Source of the DNA: JAYFQE01 sp034927345
Lineage (GTDB): Bacteria > Bacillota > Clostridia > Saccharofermentanales > UBA5734
Assembly: GCA_034927345.1 (NCBI GenBank)
Contig: JAYFQE010000006.1
Coordinates: 1-64,000 of the forward strand
DNA: 64,000 nt
Reading direction: 5' to 3'
This document shows, one piece after another, positions 49,565 to 58,763 of the stretch. Position numbers and translations under genes: made by a program. Below the pieces are notes generated by a model. The model did not search any database and had not been told where the DNA came from. It saw only the letters and a program-made list of their open reading frames with translations. Numbering within the stretch: position 1 is the first letter of the stretch; each line of letters starts with the position of its first letter.

Positions 49565-50410
49565 ATGAAACTCTTGCATTCACGAAAAAAAATGAGCATC
49601 ATCGGCCAGATCCTGTTAGTTTTGGCAGCGCTGGTCTTGCTGATCCTGGCTTTTGTGCCGATTATCCTGATGATCATCCTGTCTCTAAAATCCAATGTTC
49701 AGATCTACGGCAATTTCTGGACGCTGCCGCACCCGATCGAATGGTCCAACTATTCGATGGCAATTAACTTGTTGTTGCCGAATATGATCAATTCCGGCGT
49801 CCTGGTTGCCATAGCGACCGCATGCACGGTCATGCTGTCATCCATGGCCGGATATGTTTTTTCACGGCTGTATTTCCCCGGTAAAAATGTCTTGTATCTG
49901 ATGATCCTGTCCCTGATGATGATCCCCGGCGTCCTGACCCTGACGCCGCTTTATCGCCTGATACAGGACCTTAACCTCTTTAACACCTGGTGGGCATTAT
50001 TCCTGCCCTGGATATCCGGCGGTCAGGTTTTCGGCATCATGCTCTGCCGGACCTTTATTGAAAGCCAGCCGGCGGCCTTATTCGAATCAGCGCGCATCGA
50101 CGGCGCCACAGAGTTCAAGGCCTATCTGCATATTGCCCTGCCGCTGGCCAAACCGATACTGGCTACCTTAACAATCATGCAATTGATCGGTTTCTATAAT
50201 GACTTTATCTGGCCTCTGATGGTTATCGACTCCAATGCCAAACAGATGATCACCGTGGCAATCCGGACTTTCCAGGCATCCACCGGTTCGATCAATATGG
50301 GCGCCATGATTGCCGGTTATGTCTTTACAACCATTCCGCTGTTGATTTTGTTCCTGTTTGGGTCCCGACTCTATATTGAAGGTATTACATCCGGCGCGGT
50401 TAAAACCTGA
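49565..50410 (+). CDS. ABC sugar permease (MalG-like)
   Basis: A 281-residue permease of the CUT1 type with six membrane segments (ILLVLAALVLLILAFVPIIL, VLVAIATACTVMLSSMAGYV, VLYLMILSLMMIPGVLTLTP and others). The EAA loop is ESARIDGATEFKAYLHIALP. It has normal length, in contrast to its partner. It begins 11 bases after the MalF-like gene with TAGGAGGT, so the two are co-translated and form a heterodimer. No ATPase gene follows; a shared MsmX-type ATPase encoded elsewhere is expected. Confidence 0.95.
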   Translation: MKLLHSRKKMSIIGQILLVLAALVLLILAFVPIILMIILSLKSNVQIYGNFWTLPHPIEWSNYSMAINLLLPNMINSGVLVAIATACTVMLSSMAGYVFSRLYFPGKNVLYLMILSLMMIPGVLTLTPLYRLIQDLNLFNTWWALFLPWISGGQVFGIMLCRTFIESQPAALFESARIDGATEFKAYLHIALPLAKPILATLTIMQLIGFYNDFIWPLMVIDSNAKQMITVAIRTFQASTGSINMGAMIAGYVFTTIPLLILFLFGSRLYIEGITSGAVKT

Positions 50411-50422
50411 TTGCCGGTCTCG

Positions 50423-50451
50423 CCGGCTCCGTTCCCCGAGAACGGAGCCGG
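50423..50451 (+). terminator. Hairpin after the permease genes
   Basis: CCGGCTCCGTTC (50423-50434) pairs perfectly with GAACGGAGCCGG (50440-50451) around 5 bases, followed by TTT only. It ends 21 bases before the next start, so it probably lets part of the transcription go on into the hydrolase genes. Confidence 0.6.
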
Positions 50452-50472
50452 TTTGCGAAGGAGCCTGATTTT

Positions 50473-52071
50473 ATGGAAAAACAGATGCTGCGCGTCGAAC
50501 AAATTCACGCTTTAAGGGACAATCTGATCTTTCAGCTGAACGGTCCGGTCTCGCCGGACGAATGTCTGATCCGCGAATGTCTGCCGCTGGCCGGACCGCT
50601 GCCGGGGCCGGAACTCTCGCTGAGCCGGCCGGTTCCGGAACCGGCGGGCGGCGGGCGGGAGAACGGCTGCCGGATAGCCCTGCCTCGCCGTGAAGGCGAA
50701 CGGGACCGGCTGTGCAGCAGGTTTGAGATTTGGCGGCAGGGGAAGAAACTGCCGGGCGTCTCATTTGTCAGCGAAATAGAACCGGCGGAATGGGACTATC
50801 CTTATCCGCAAGGACGGACCAAGAAAGGTCTGCAGGTCCGATTTGTGGATGATGCCATCAAGCTTGGGGTGCAGCATGCGGCGTTGAATCTCAATTTGGG
50901 TAATGTCATGGCCGCGGCCGCCGGACCGGATACTGTGCCGTTCAGCTGGCAAGGCCGCGTTTTCCATATCCGCGAAGCCGCTTATACGGCGTTTGATCAC
51001 CAGGTTAAATCATTGTCGGACGCCGGAATCGTGGTGAATCTGATTTTGCTGAATAGCCCGCATTGGGGCGGGGAGCTTCTTGATCCGCTGCTGGGAGAGC
51101 TGATCCTGCATCCTTGTTATGACCGGGAAGGGCTGATCAGCGCTTTCAATATGCAGACGGCCGACGGATATGCCTATTATCAGGCGTTCGTCGCCTACAC
51201 GGCTGCGCGCTATATGCGGCCGGATCAACGCTATGGCCGCGCCTGCGGCCTGATCATCGGCAACGAAGTCAACAGCGGCTGGGTGTGGGGGAATGCCGGC
51301 GAATGCAGCGATGCGGCTTATGTCCGCGAATACTGCGCGGCACTGCGGACCGCCTGGCTGACCGCCCGCAGTTTTTACAGCCAGGCCAGAGTTTATGTAT
51401 CCCTCGACCATTACTGGAATACAACTTTTCAACCGGCCTATCCGCTGCGTTTGTACCGCGGACGCCGCATCCTTGAATTACTGCGGGATCTGGGCGATCA
51501 AGACGGCGATTTTGGCTGGTGTGTCGCTTATCATCCTTATTGTGAGGATTTTAACCATCCTGATTTCTGGAACGACCGGACTGCCGCGTTTAATTTCAGC
51601 ACGCCGCGGATTACCTTTAAAAATCTGGAAATCCTGCCGGCTTTCCTGGAACAACCGGCTTTCCGGTATAAGGACCGGATCAGGCCGATTATCTTCTCTG
51701 AACAAGGATTTCATTCGGACGAGACCGATCGCAGTGAAATGATCGGCGCAGCCGCGTATTGTCTGGCTTATTGGAAGATTGACCATCAACCGACCATCGA
51801 GTCCTTTATTTTACATGCCCATATCGACAATGCCCATGAATTCGGTCTTAATCTGGGCCTGCTGCGCCGGGATAAAGCCAGCGGCGATGAGAATCTGCCG
51901 GCCGGACCCAAACCGATTTACGAAGCTTTCCGTGTGATTGACGGCCCTGACGCCGATTCTTGGTATCAGCGTGCCCGCGAGATTGTCGGCGCCGAACTCT
52001 GGGATGAAATGATTCATCCTGTTTTGGATGCCAAAGATGAGAAACAGCCCGGCGATCTGGATCTTTCCTGA
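50473..52071 (+). CDS. DUF5722 protein, probable TIM-barrel glycosidase-like
   Basis: A 532-residue protein with the DUF5722 hallmark TKKGLQVRFVDDAIKLGVQH and AALNLNLGNVMAAAAG. Later blocks look like a TIM-barrel glycosidase: ACGLIIGNEVNSGWVWGNAG has an NE pair in the place of a catalytic acid, and IRPIIFSEQGFHSDETDR offers a second glutamate near a strand end. Residues 1-110 form a small N-terminal beta domain. No signal peptide, so cytoplasmic. The start has AAGGAG upstream. It lies just after the permease genes. DUF5722 has no firm activity that I know of, so the glycosidase role is inferred from fold features and context. Confidence 0.72.
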   Translation: MEKQMLRVEQIHALRDNLIFQLNGPVSPDECLIRECLPLAGPLPGPELSLSRPVPEPAGGGRENGCRIALPRREGERDRLCSRFEIWRQGKKLPGVSFVSEIEPAEWDYPYPQGRTKKGLQVRFVDDAIKLGVQHAALNLNLGNVMAAAAGPDTVPFSWQGRVFHIREAAYTAFDHQVKSLSDAGIVVNLILLNSPHWGGELLDPLLGELILHPCYDREGLISAFNMQTADGYAYYQAFVAYTAARYMRPDQRYGRACGLIIGNEVNSGWVWGNAGECSDAAYVREYCAALRTAWLTARSFYSQARVYVSLDHYWNTTFQPAYPLRLYRGRRILELLRDLGDQDGDFGWCVAYHPYCEDFNHPDFWNDRTAAFNFSTPRITFKNLEILPAFLEQPAFRYKDRIRPIIFSEQGFHSDETDRSEMIGAAAYCLAYWKIDHQPTIESFILHAHIDNAHEFGLNLGLLRRDKASGDENLPAGPKPIYEAFRVIDGPDADSWYQRAREIVGAELWDEMIHPVLDAKDEKQPGDLDLS

Positions 52072-52118
52072 ACAAACCTGAATTCATGCATACGTTCCTG
52101 GGAACGAGGAGGTGCAAA

Positions 52119-55037
52119 ATGATCAACTGGCAAAAAAAAGGGGTGCTGAACTTTTTCGACCGGCATGCATCCTTGATTATCACGGACGAAAAGCAACTGG
52201 AAAGGATTATAGCCGATCCGCGCCAGCCATTTAATGTTGACGATAGTAAGGGATTCTCCCTGGAAACCCGGCGGCTGTATCCGGAGCCGCTGACGGTTTA
52301 TGACATCTGCCGTCAGGGCGCCGAACAGGGCGCCGAACGATTGGAAGTTTCTTATGATTTCTTTTTTGGCGGCAGCAAACGCACGCTTTATCCGGATAGC
52401 CCAATGACCCTTCAGGCCTTCAAGATTATCCATGATATCGCCCGCTCTTTTGGCCTGGGCTTTTCAGCCAGCATCCTGTCGCCGCTGGATCTGGGCCCGG
52501 GTTATGCAAAGCTCAATGAAGAAGCCGGGCAGAGCTGCCAGTACCAGGAAGGCTTTCTCGATCCGGCGGACGGCCGTTACAAGGTACCGATGACCTGGCA
52601 GACACAATGGACGAATAACAAAGGTCCCATCCATCTGGAACCGGTGCGGACGATCGTTTACGCGTTCCATGAAGAACGATTGGGCGACTCGCGGTATTTC
52701 TATGTTGATCCGGATCAGATCGAAGACATATCGGCCACGGCGTCTCTGACCCTTGAACCTGATTCTGTGACGGTCACGCCAAACGGATATGGGTCGGGAA
52801 AAATGACGGTCTCCGGCTGCCTGCCTGCGCCGCAAAACGTCAAACGGCACGATCGCGTTCTGGCGGTGGTGGTTTACCGGACGCCGGAAATTGATTACTT
52901 CAGTCCGCGGGCTCTTCCTTATATTAAGTCGGTGATTGATCAGCACAAAGCTGCCGGCATCAGTTATCAAGGTTTCTATTCGGATGAAATGCACATCCAG
53001 TTTGACTGGGACCTGGAAGCTCATTTTGGCCTGACCGAAATTAACGCCCGCTATCTGACCGACAGCCTGGCCGCTGAATATGCCCGGCGATATGGCGGGC
53101 AGTATCGGGATCTGTACCGCTACCTGGTTTATTTTTCTTATCATCAGCACGGCTTTCTGCCCGGAACCGCCGGCTGTGAAGCTGCTCAGCATGTTTTTGG
53201 CAGAACAGACGCCGAAATCCATGCGACTATTCAGATGCGCAGCCGGTATTTTGAAATGCTGCAGCGTCAGGTTGTTGATCTGGCCCTGGCCGGCAAGCGC
53301 TATGCAGCCGAATTGTTTGGCAATGCCATCATGACGCGTGCTCATGCGACCTGGCAGGAATCGCCGACCTGCGACCGTTTTTATGAATCAAGCCTTTTCC
53401 AAAAAGCGGACGAAACAGCGCGTTCCCGATATGAATATACGCCGGAATATGTCTGGTCATCGTCGATCCGGGAGAACATTGCCGCTTGTTATGATTATTT
53501 TAAATGGAATGAATTTCTGACCGGCGGCGGATCAGATCATCCGGAAGGGGGTTTCATCGACCGGAATTATTATGCCCAGGCGCTTGCCGCCTCGTTCGGC
53601 ATACTGAACGATGTTCCGGCTGCCTATTGCGCATCCTGGGGCAGTCCGCAGGCGGTGCACCGCCGTCAGGACGCAGTCCGGGCCGCTTTTGGCAATCTGG
53701 AGTGGTCGGCCTATTTATCCGATAATTTGGTTCAGGGCCTGCAGGCGCGGAGCAGCGATGTCCTGGCCTTATATCCGCTGGATCTGAATGCCTTTGAAGA
53801 ACGATTCGGCAGCTGGATGATCCAATATGGCTACTGCGATTACATCACGGAAGAAAAATTGCTGCAGGAAGCGGATCTGGACGACCAGAACCGTCTGATC
53901 ATCCGCGGCCGGCCTTATCGGGTTTTATTAATGCTGTTTCAACCCTTTCTTCAGGATAAGACGCTGGCTTTGCTGGAACATTGGGTGTCGCTCGGCGGCC
54001 GGGTTATCTGGATCGCCGCTCCCTTAGCCGCGGGACCGGCACCGGAATCATTATATCAACGCTGGCTGGAGCTATTTGGCCTCCTGGAGACGGCCCCGGC
54101 CTGGAAAGGCCTTGCGGCCGGCGGTCAGGAAATATCTTTCAGCGGTTTCCTGGCGGATATTCCGTCAATGACGGTCCTGAGCGATCTGCTGCCCGATCTT
54201 GTTTATCCGGTTCAGCCGGATTGTTCGTCTCAGGTTTGCGCCTGGCTGGGAAACCGCCCGATCGGTGTCAGCCGCAGAAACGCAGCCGGCGGCCAAACGC
54301 TGTACCTGGGGTTTCGTCCCCGGGATGACCAGTCTTGTTCGACAGGGCAGGACGTCGATACGCTCTTCCGGATTCTGAAGGCTGCCGGCGGTTATAATCC
54401 GGCCGGCGCTGAAATACTCTCCCGGCCGGCGTCTTCTCCCTGGCTGATTCAGGCTTTCCCCAATGGCGCCGTATCCATTGCCTGCCATTACCGGACTCTG
54501 GCTGAAAACTGGCCGGGCTCGTTTTTCCGTGACGCGGCTCAGGACGAACAGCTTCTGGCCGGCCGCGAATTGCCCCCCGAGAATCTGCAGCTGAAGCAGG
54601 AACGGATTCTCGGTCACACGCTCGATTATGAAGGAGTAGGCGTGATGACTTATCTGATTTCTGCCGACGGCGGCTTATGCGGATTTTCCGGCAGTAAAAC
54701 GGTTGGCCTGACCGTTGACCAGAACACCTGGCGTTTTTGTGATCAGCCGGCCACGATTGCCTTTGGCTGTGTCCCTCAGTCCGTATTACCTGATCCTGAT
54801 CAGCCGATCTGGCTGGTGTACTGCGATCAGGCGGTTGAGGTCCGCCTGCCGGCCCCGGCTGAGGGCTGTTGGCAATCTGTCTATACGGCGGACCTTCCAT
54901 TTATGCGCCGGGCTGCCGGTGAACCGGCTGGCTCTGCGGTACCGGTAAAGCCGCAGCCAGATCCCGATCATGAAAATGCCTTGATCTGGCAGCTGACTTT
55001 CCCTGCCGGCGGCTGGCTGACTCTGAGCCGCGGATAG
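52119..55037 (+). CDS. Large unrecognised glycosidase-like protein
   Basis: I cannot place this 972-residue protein in a named family. It has an N-terminal region with LETRRLYPEPLTVYDICRQG and LEVSYDFFFGGSKRTLYPDS, a barrel-like middle with the acidic motif GISYQGFYSDEMHIQFDWDL and GKRYAAELFGNAIMTRAHAT, and then YRVLLMLFQPFLQDKTLALL with EHWVSLGGRVIWIAAPL, a beta-galactosidase-trimerisation-like (glutamine amidotransferase-fold) piece. The same order (barrel, then this fold, then beta domains) is seen in the GH106-like protein of the locus. No signal peptide. The ATG at 52119 follows GAGGAGGT. Encoded between DUF5722 and the GH71/99-like gene, in one operon. Confidence 0.6.
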   Translation: MINWQKKGVLNFFDRHASLIITDEKQLERIIADPRQPFNVDDSKGFSLETRRLYPEPLTVYDICRQGAEQGAERLEVSYDFFFGGSKRTLYPDSPMTLQAFKIIHDIARSFGLGFSASILSPLDLGPGYAKLNEEAGQSCQYQEGFLDPADGRYKVPMTWQTQWTNNKGPIHLEPVRTIVYAFHEERLGDSRYFYVDPDQIEDISATASLTLEPDSVTVTPNGYGSGKMTVSGCLPAPQNVKRHDRVLAVVVYRTPEIDYFSPRALPYIKSVIDQHKAAGISYQGFYSDEMHIQFDWDLEAHFGLTEINARYLTDSLAAEYARRYGGQYRDLYRYLVYFSYHQHGFLPGTAGCEAAQHVFGRTDAEIHATIQMRSRYFEMLQRQVVDLALAGKRYAAELFGNAIMTRAHATWQESPTCDRFYESSLFQKADETARSRYEYTPEYVWSSSIRENIAACYDYFKWNEFLTGGGSDHPEGGFIDRNYYAQALAASFGILNDVPAAYCASWGSPQAVHRRQDAVRAAFGNLEWSAYLSDNLVQGLQARSSDVLALYPLDLNAFEERFGSWMIQYGYCDYITEEKLLQEADLDDQNRLIIRGRPYRVLLMLFQPFLQDKTLALLEHWVSLGGRVIWIAAPLAAGPAPESLYQRWLELFGLLETAPAWKGLAAGGQEISFSGFLADIPSMTVLSDLLPDLVYPVQPDCSSQVCAWLGNRPIGVSRRNAAGGQTLYLGFRPRDDQSCSTGQDVDTLFRILKAAGGYNPAGAEILSRPASSPWLIQAFPNGAVSIACHYRTLAENWPGSFFRDAAQDEQLLAGRELPPENLQLKQERILGHTLDYEGVGVMTYLISADGGLCGFSGSKTVGLTVDQNTWRFCDQPATIAFGCVPQSVLPDPDQPIWLVYCDQAVEVRLPAPAEGCWQSVYTADLPFMRRAAGEPAGSAVPVKPQPDPDHENALIWQLTFPAGGWLTLSRG

Positions 55038-55052
55038 AAGGAGGACAAACCG

Positions 55053-56792
55053 ATGAAAGAGCCTGCAAAAGCGCAGCCCCGGCAAGAAACAGCCGACTGC
55101 GATATCCGGTACAATTTCGGCCCCCTGGAAGCACAGGATGATCTGGGCCGCAAACTGCCGCTGCGAACCCGTGCCGGCAGCCGCCGGCATAACCGCTGGG
55201 TTGGAATGTTCTACTTCCTATGCAACCCGGCGAAGCTGGTTGAGGACAAGCCGGTTTACGATGTTTCAAAAATTCTTGCCGCCGATCCGGATGCGGGGAA
55301 GAAACCGGATTCGCCGCTGTGGGGACCTCCCGGATCCAGCCATTTCTGGGGAGAACCCCTGTTTGGCTATTATGCGCATGATGATGAATGGGTGATTCGC
55401 CGTCACATGATCATGCTGATTCTCGCTGAAATTGATTTTCTTGTTTTTGATACGACCAATTACGCCAGCTACCCGGAAACCGTAGAGGTGATCCTGAAAG
55501 TCCTGGAAGAGTACCGTCAGGACGGCTGGCCGGTGCCGAAGATTGTTTATTATACCAATTCGGAATCCGGCCGGCGTATTCAGGAAATCTATGATTTTCT
55601 TTATCGTCCCGGGCGATATCCGCAGCTCTGGTTCTATTGGGATGACAAACCGCTGATTATCGGCGATCCGGACCAATGCAGCCCGGAAACCAGAGAATTC
55701 TTTACATTCCGATTGAATCAGTGGCCAACGGAGCCGAATAAACCCGGCGGTTTTCCTTGGATAGCCTTTGAACGGCCGCAGCCGGTTTTTTACAGGGATA
55801 ATGGCCAGCCGGAAGTGGTCAGCGTTTCTATTGCCCAACACCCGCAGATTCTGTTTGGCGATTCGGCGTTATATGGCGAACCGGCCAATCGTGGCCGAAG
55901 TTTCCATGAAGGCAGGAATGATCTGACCCGTGACGCCGGATTATGGGGTTACAATTTTGCCGAGCAATGGGAAAGAGCCCTTTCTGTCGATCCGGAGATC
56001 GTTTTTATCACCGGCTGGAACGAATGGACGTTCGGACGAGTCAATGGAGTTCCGGAACGGCCGATCGCTTTCATCGACGCGGCGTCGCGGGAGTTCAGCC
56101 GCGATATCGAACCGATGCGGGGCGGCCATTTCGATTTATATTATCTCCAGATGATCCGGTATATCCGCGAATACAAGGGAACGGCAGACCGGCCGGAAAC
56201 CAGCGGCCCGAAGACGATCGATCTCGACGGCGGGACAGAGCAATGGGCGGATGTTCAGCCGACTTACCGCGGATTTCCCGGCACCAGCCTGCCGCGTAAT
56301 CATCCTGGTTTTGGCAGCCGGCTTTATCAGAATTTTTATCAAAGCAATGAATTGCGTGTGATGAAAGTCGCACAGGATGATCAAAACATCTTCTTTTATG
56401 CCGAATGCAGCCAGGATATCGAACCGTACAGTTTTACCCCCTGGATGTGGCTGCTGATCGGGATTGTCGGCCGTGATGACGATTGCTGGCTGGGTTATCA
56501 TTATTTAATCAACAATATTGTCCTCAATCAGACTGAAACCTTTTTACAACGCTGCCTGGGCGGCTTCCGCTGGTCCGTCACGACCCGGCTGGCCTATCGG
56601 CTGAGTGGCAAAACCATGCAGATCGCCATCCCCCAAAAGGCGCTGGGCCTGCCGGAAGGACAACAGCCGCTGACTTTGCGGTTTAAATGGGCGGATCATG
56701 TTTCTGAAGACCGGGTTGCCGATATCTTTTACTGTTCCGGTTCGGTTTCGCCATACGGCCGATTGAATTTTCTTTATCAGGTTGGGCCTTGA
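55053..56792 (+). CDS. GH71/GH99-like protein with C-terminal DOMON/CBM9-like module
   Basis: A 579-residue protein. The N-terminal 400 residues resemble the GH71/GH99 barrel group: VGMFYFLCNPAKL, WGEPLFGYYAHDDEWVIRRH, MIMLILAEIDFLVFDTTN, VIFITGWNEWTFGR-like block (read EIVFITGWNEWTFGR). Members of that group cleave alpha-mannan or alpha-glucan linkages. The last 180 residues start KTIDLDGGTEQWADVQPTYR and contain MKVAQDDQNIFFYAECSQDI, a pattern of CBM9/DOMON-like sugar-binding domains. No signal peptide. The start follows GAAGGAGGA. It is the last gene of the locus, before a strong terminator. Confidence 0.68.
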   Translation: MKEPAKAQPRQETADCDIRYNFGPLEAQDDLGRKLPLRTRAGSRRHNRWVGMFYFLCNPAKLVEDKPVYDVSKILAADPDAGKKPDSPLWGPPGSSHFWGEPLFGYYAHDDEWVIRRHMIMLILAEIDFLVFDTTNYASYPETVEVILKVLEEYRQDGWPVPKIVYYTNSESGRRIQEIYDFLYRPGRYPQLWFYWDDKPLIIGDPDQCSPETREFFTFRLNQWPTEPNKPGGFPWIAFERPQPVFYRDNGQPEVVSVSIAQHPQILFGDSALYGEPANRGRSFHEGRNDLTRDAGLWGYNFAEQWERALSVDPEIVFITGWNEWTFGRVNGVPERPIAFIDAASREFSRDIEPMRGGHFDLYYLQMIRYIREYKGTADRPETSGPKTIDLDGGTEQWADVQPTYRGFPGTSLPRNHPGFGSRLYQNFYQSNELRVMKVAQDDQNIFFYAECSQDIEPYSFTPWMWLLIGIVGRDDDCWLGYHYLINNIVLNQTETFLQRCLGGFRWSVTTRLAYRLSGKTMQIAIPQKALGLPEGQQPLTLRFKWADHVSEDRVADIFYCSGSVSPYGRLNFLYQVGP

Positions 56793-56810
56793 CACGAACT
56801 GCAAAAGAGA

Positions 56811-56835
56811 CCCCCGGCAGCCGGCCGGGGGTTTT
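56811..56835 (+). terminator. Terminator ending the sugar locus
   Basis: CCCCCGGC (56811-56818) pairs with GCCGGGGG (56824-56831), followed by TTTT. Confidence 0.88.
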
Positions 56836-56970
56836 CCATATACGGCCCGGGCTGATCTGACAACATTATTCCAGATACGATCAACAGATGATTCTTTTCA
56901 AAACGGGCGGGCCATGATATGTTTATTCAAACAGACAGACGGACGGTCAATGGAAGCGAGGAATGTTTGA

Positions 56971-57993
56971 ATGAGTACGATCTTGGTTACCGGGGGCGCC
57001 GGTTATATCGGCAGCCATACTTGTATTGAATTGCTGCGTGAAGGGCATGATCTGGTTGTGGCCGACAATCTGTGCAACAGCCATGAAGAAGCCCTGCGGC
57101 GGGTCCGCCTGATCAGCGGCCGCAGCTTCCCGTTTTATCGGATTGATATTTGCGACAAAGCAGCTTTGACGGAGGTATTCCGCAAACACAAGATTGACGC
57201 GGTTATCCACTTCGCCGGTTTGAAAGCGGTAGGCGAATCGGTTTCCATTCCTTTACGGTATTACCGGAATAATCTGGACAGTACCCTGAATCTTTGCGAA
57301 GTCATGGAAGAATGCTCCGTGCGCCGTCTCGTTTTCAGCTCTTCAGCCACGGTTTACGGCACGCCGGAAAAAGTGCCGATAACGGAGGATTTTCCCCGCT
57401 CATGCACCAATCCGTACGGCTGGACCAAATATATGAATGAGCAGATTCTGCGCGATCTGGCTTTTGCCGATCCTCAGTGGTCGATCATGCTGCTGCGTTA
57501 TTTTAATCCGGTTGGCGCTCATGAATCGGGCCTGATCGGCGAAGACCCGGCCGGGATTCCCAACAACCTGATGCCCTATATTACACAGGTGGCGATCGGC
57601 CGGCAGCCGGTCCTGCATGTCTTTGGCAATGATTATCCGACACCTGACGGCACGGGCGTCAGGGATTATATCCATGTGGTCGATCTGGCTCTTGGCCATT
57701 GCCGGGCGATCGGGCATGTCATGGCGAATACCGGCGTCGAAGCCGTCAATCTGGGAACCGGCCAGGGGTACAGCGTTCTGCAGATGGTTTCCGCGTTCGA
57801 GGCTGCCAGCGGACGGGCTGTGCCCTATCAGGTCGATGCGCGGCGTCCGGGCGACATTGCGGCCTGTTATGCAGACCCGGAGAAAGCGGCGGCTTTGCTT
57901 CATTGGCGGGCGGAACGTTCACTCGCCCAGATGTGTGCCGACTCCTGGCGCTGGCAAGTTAAAAATCCGGATGGATATCGGTTGAAAACGTGA
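56971..57993 (+). CDS. galE: UDP-glucose 4-epimerase
   Basis: A 340-residue short-chain dehydrogenase-fold enzyme that interconverts UDP-glucose and UDP-galactose. The NAD-binding GGAGYIGSHT is at the N-terminus and the catalytic YGWTKYMNE (YxxxK) follows FSSSATVYGTPEKVPITEDF. Length and motifs are standard. It links to the sugar locus by position but has a terminator before it. The start has GCGAGGA upstream. The next gene follows after 6 bases. Confidence 0.95.
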   Translation: MSTILVTGGAGYIGSHTCIELLREGHDLVVADNLCNSHEEALRRVRLISGRSFPFYRIDICDKAALTEVFRKHKIDAVIHFAGLKAVGESVSIPLRYYRNNLDSTLNLCEVMEECSVRRLVFSSSATVYGTPEKVPITEDFPRSCTNPYGWTKYMNEQILRDLAFADPQWSIMLLRYFNPVGAHESGLIGEDPAGIPNNLMPYITQVAIGRQPVLHVFGNDYPTPDGTGVRDYIHVVDLALGHCRAIGHVMANTGVEAVNLGTGQGYSVLQMVSAFEAASGRAVPYQVDARRPGDIAACYADPEKAAALLHWRAERSLAQMCADSWRWQVKNPDGYRLKT

Positions 57994-57999
57994 CGGACG

Positions 58000-58650
58000 A
58001 TGTTGGTTGACTGCATATTTATAGCCATCTTGATTTATTTCGTTTTACTCGGCATCCGTATGGGGTTATTGAACATGTTGGGACGCCTGGTCTTGCTGTT
58101 TTTGTCACTTGGTTTGACCCTGCTGGCGCTGCAGCCTTTGGCCGGATTTTTAACACAGGCTCCTTTTATGAGCCAAATTGCCGAATGGATGACATCGCCG
58201 GTGCTGGAACCGTTACGCCAAACCGCAGCCAGCGTGGATGAGGCTATCGGTAAATTTGCCTTGCCGCCGATCCTGGATCAATTGATGCGCGCCAAAATAA
58301 TCGATCAATCGGCATCGGTTCTGCAGGCTGAGCCGGAACTGGCGGCTGTCCTTTTTCGGTACGCCTTGACGGCAATCTTGTTTATCGTGTTGTTTACGCT
58401 GATCTCGCTGGCTATCCATACGCTGACCCGTTCTTTGACTCATCTGGCCGATGCTCTGCCTGTCCTGGGTTTGGTCAATCGTTTAGGCGGCACGCTGGCC
58501 GGCCTGGTATTCGGCCTGGTGGCGGTTTTGATCCTGCTGCTGCTCATCGGTTATGCCGCGCCCTATTGGCCGGCTGTGGCCGGTCAGGTGGCTAAGTCCC
58601 GCCTGGCCGGATATTTCTATTCCGTGAATTTTTTGATGGATTTCTTTTAA
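58000..58650 (+). CDS. CvpA-like membrane protein
   Basis: A 216-residue membrane protein with four likely helices (CIFIAILIYFVLLGIRMGLL, LVLLFLSLGLTLLALQPLAG, LTAILFIVLFTLISLAIHTL, LGGTLAGLVFGLVAVLILLL). The N-terminus and the LGLVNRLGGTLAGLVFG block match the CvpA (colicin V production-associated) family found across bacteria. Its role is unknown in most species; envelope or biofilm roles are reported for some. It begins 6 bases after galE and ends 4 bases before the groESL promoter. Confidence 0.7.
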   Translation: MLVDCIFIAILIYFVLLGIRMGLLNMLGRLVLLFLSLGLTLLALQPLAGFLTQAPFMSQIAEWMTSPVLEPLRQTAASVDEAIGKFALPPILDQLMRAKIIDQSASVLQAEPELAAVLFRYALTAILFIVLFTLISLAIHTLTRSLTHLADALPVLGLVNRLGGTLAGLVFGLVAVLILLLLIGYAAPYWPAVAGQVAKSRLAGYFYSVNFLMDFF

Positions 58651-58654
58651 CCTA

Positions 58655-58683
58655 TTGACAAAAAAAGAGCGAAAGCCTATATT
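58655..58683 (+). promoter_or_regulatory. Promoter of groES-groEL
   Basis: Perfect TTGACA (58655-58660), 17 bases, TATATT (58678-58683). It is a near-consensus sigma-A promoter directly ahead of the CIRCE operator. Confidence 0.9.
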
Positions 58684-58694
58684 GATTTCTGAAG

Positions 58695-58721
58695 TTAGCA
58701 CTCAGATGATTAGAGTGCTAA
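58695..58721. promoter_or_regulatory. CIRCE operator (HrcA-binding)
   Basis: TTAGCACTC (58695-58703), nine bases, GAGTGCTAA (58713-58721): an exact match to the CIRCE consensus. HrcA bound here represses groESL until heat or unfolded protein titrates GroE. Confidence 0.98.
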
Positions 58722-58763
58722 ACCCCACCGAGGGAACAACAAAAGGCTAAAGGAGGCATTTAC

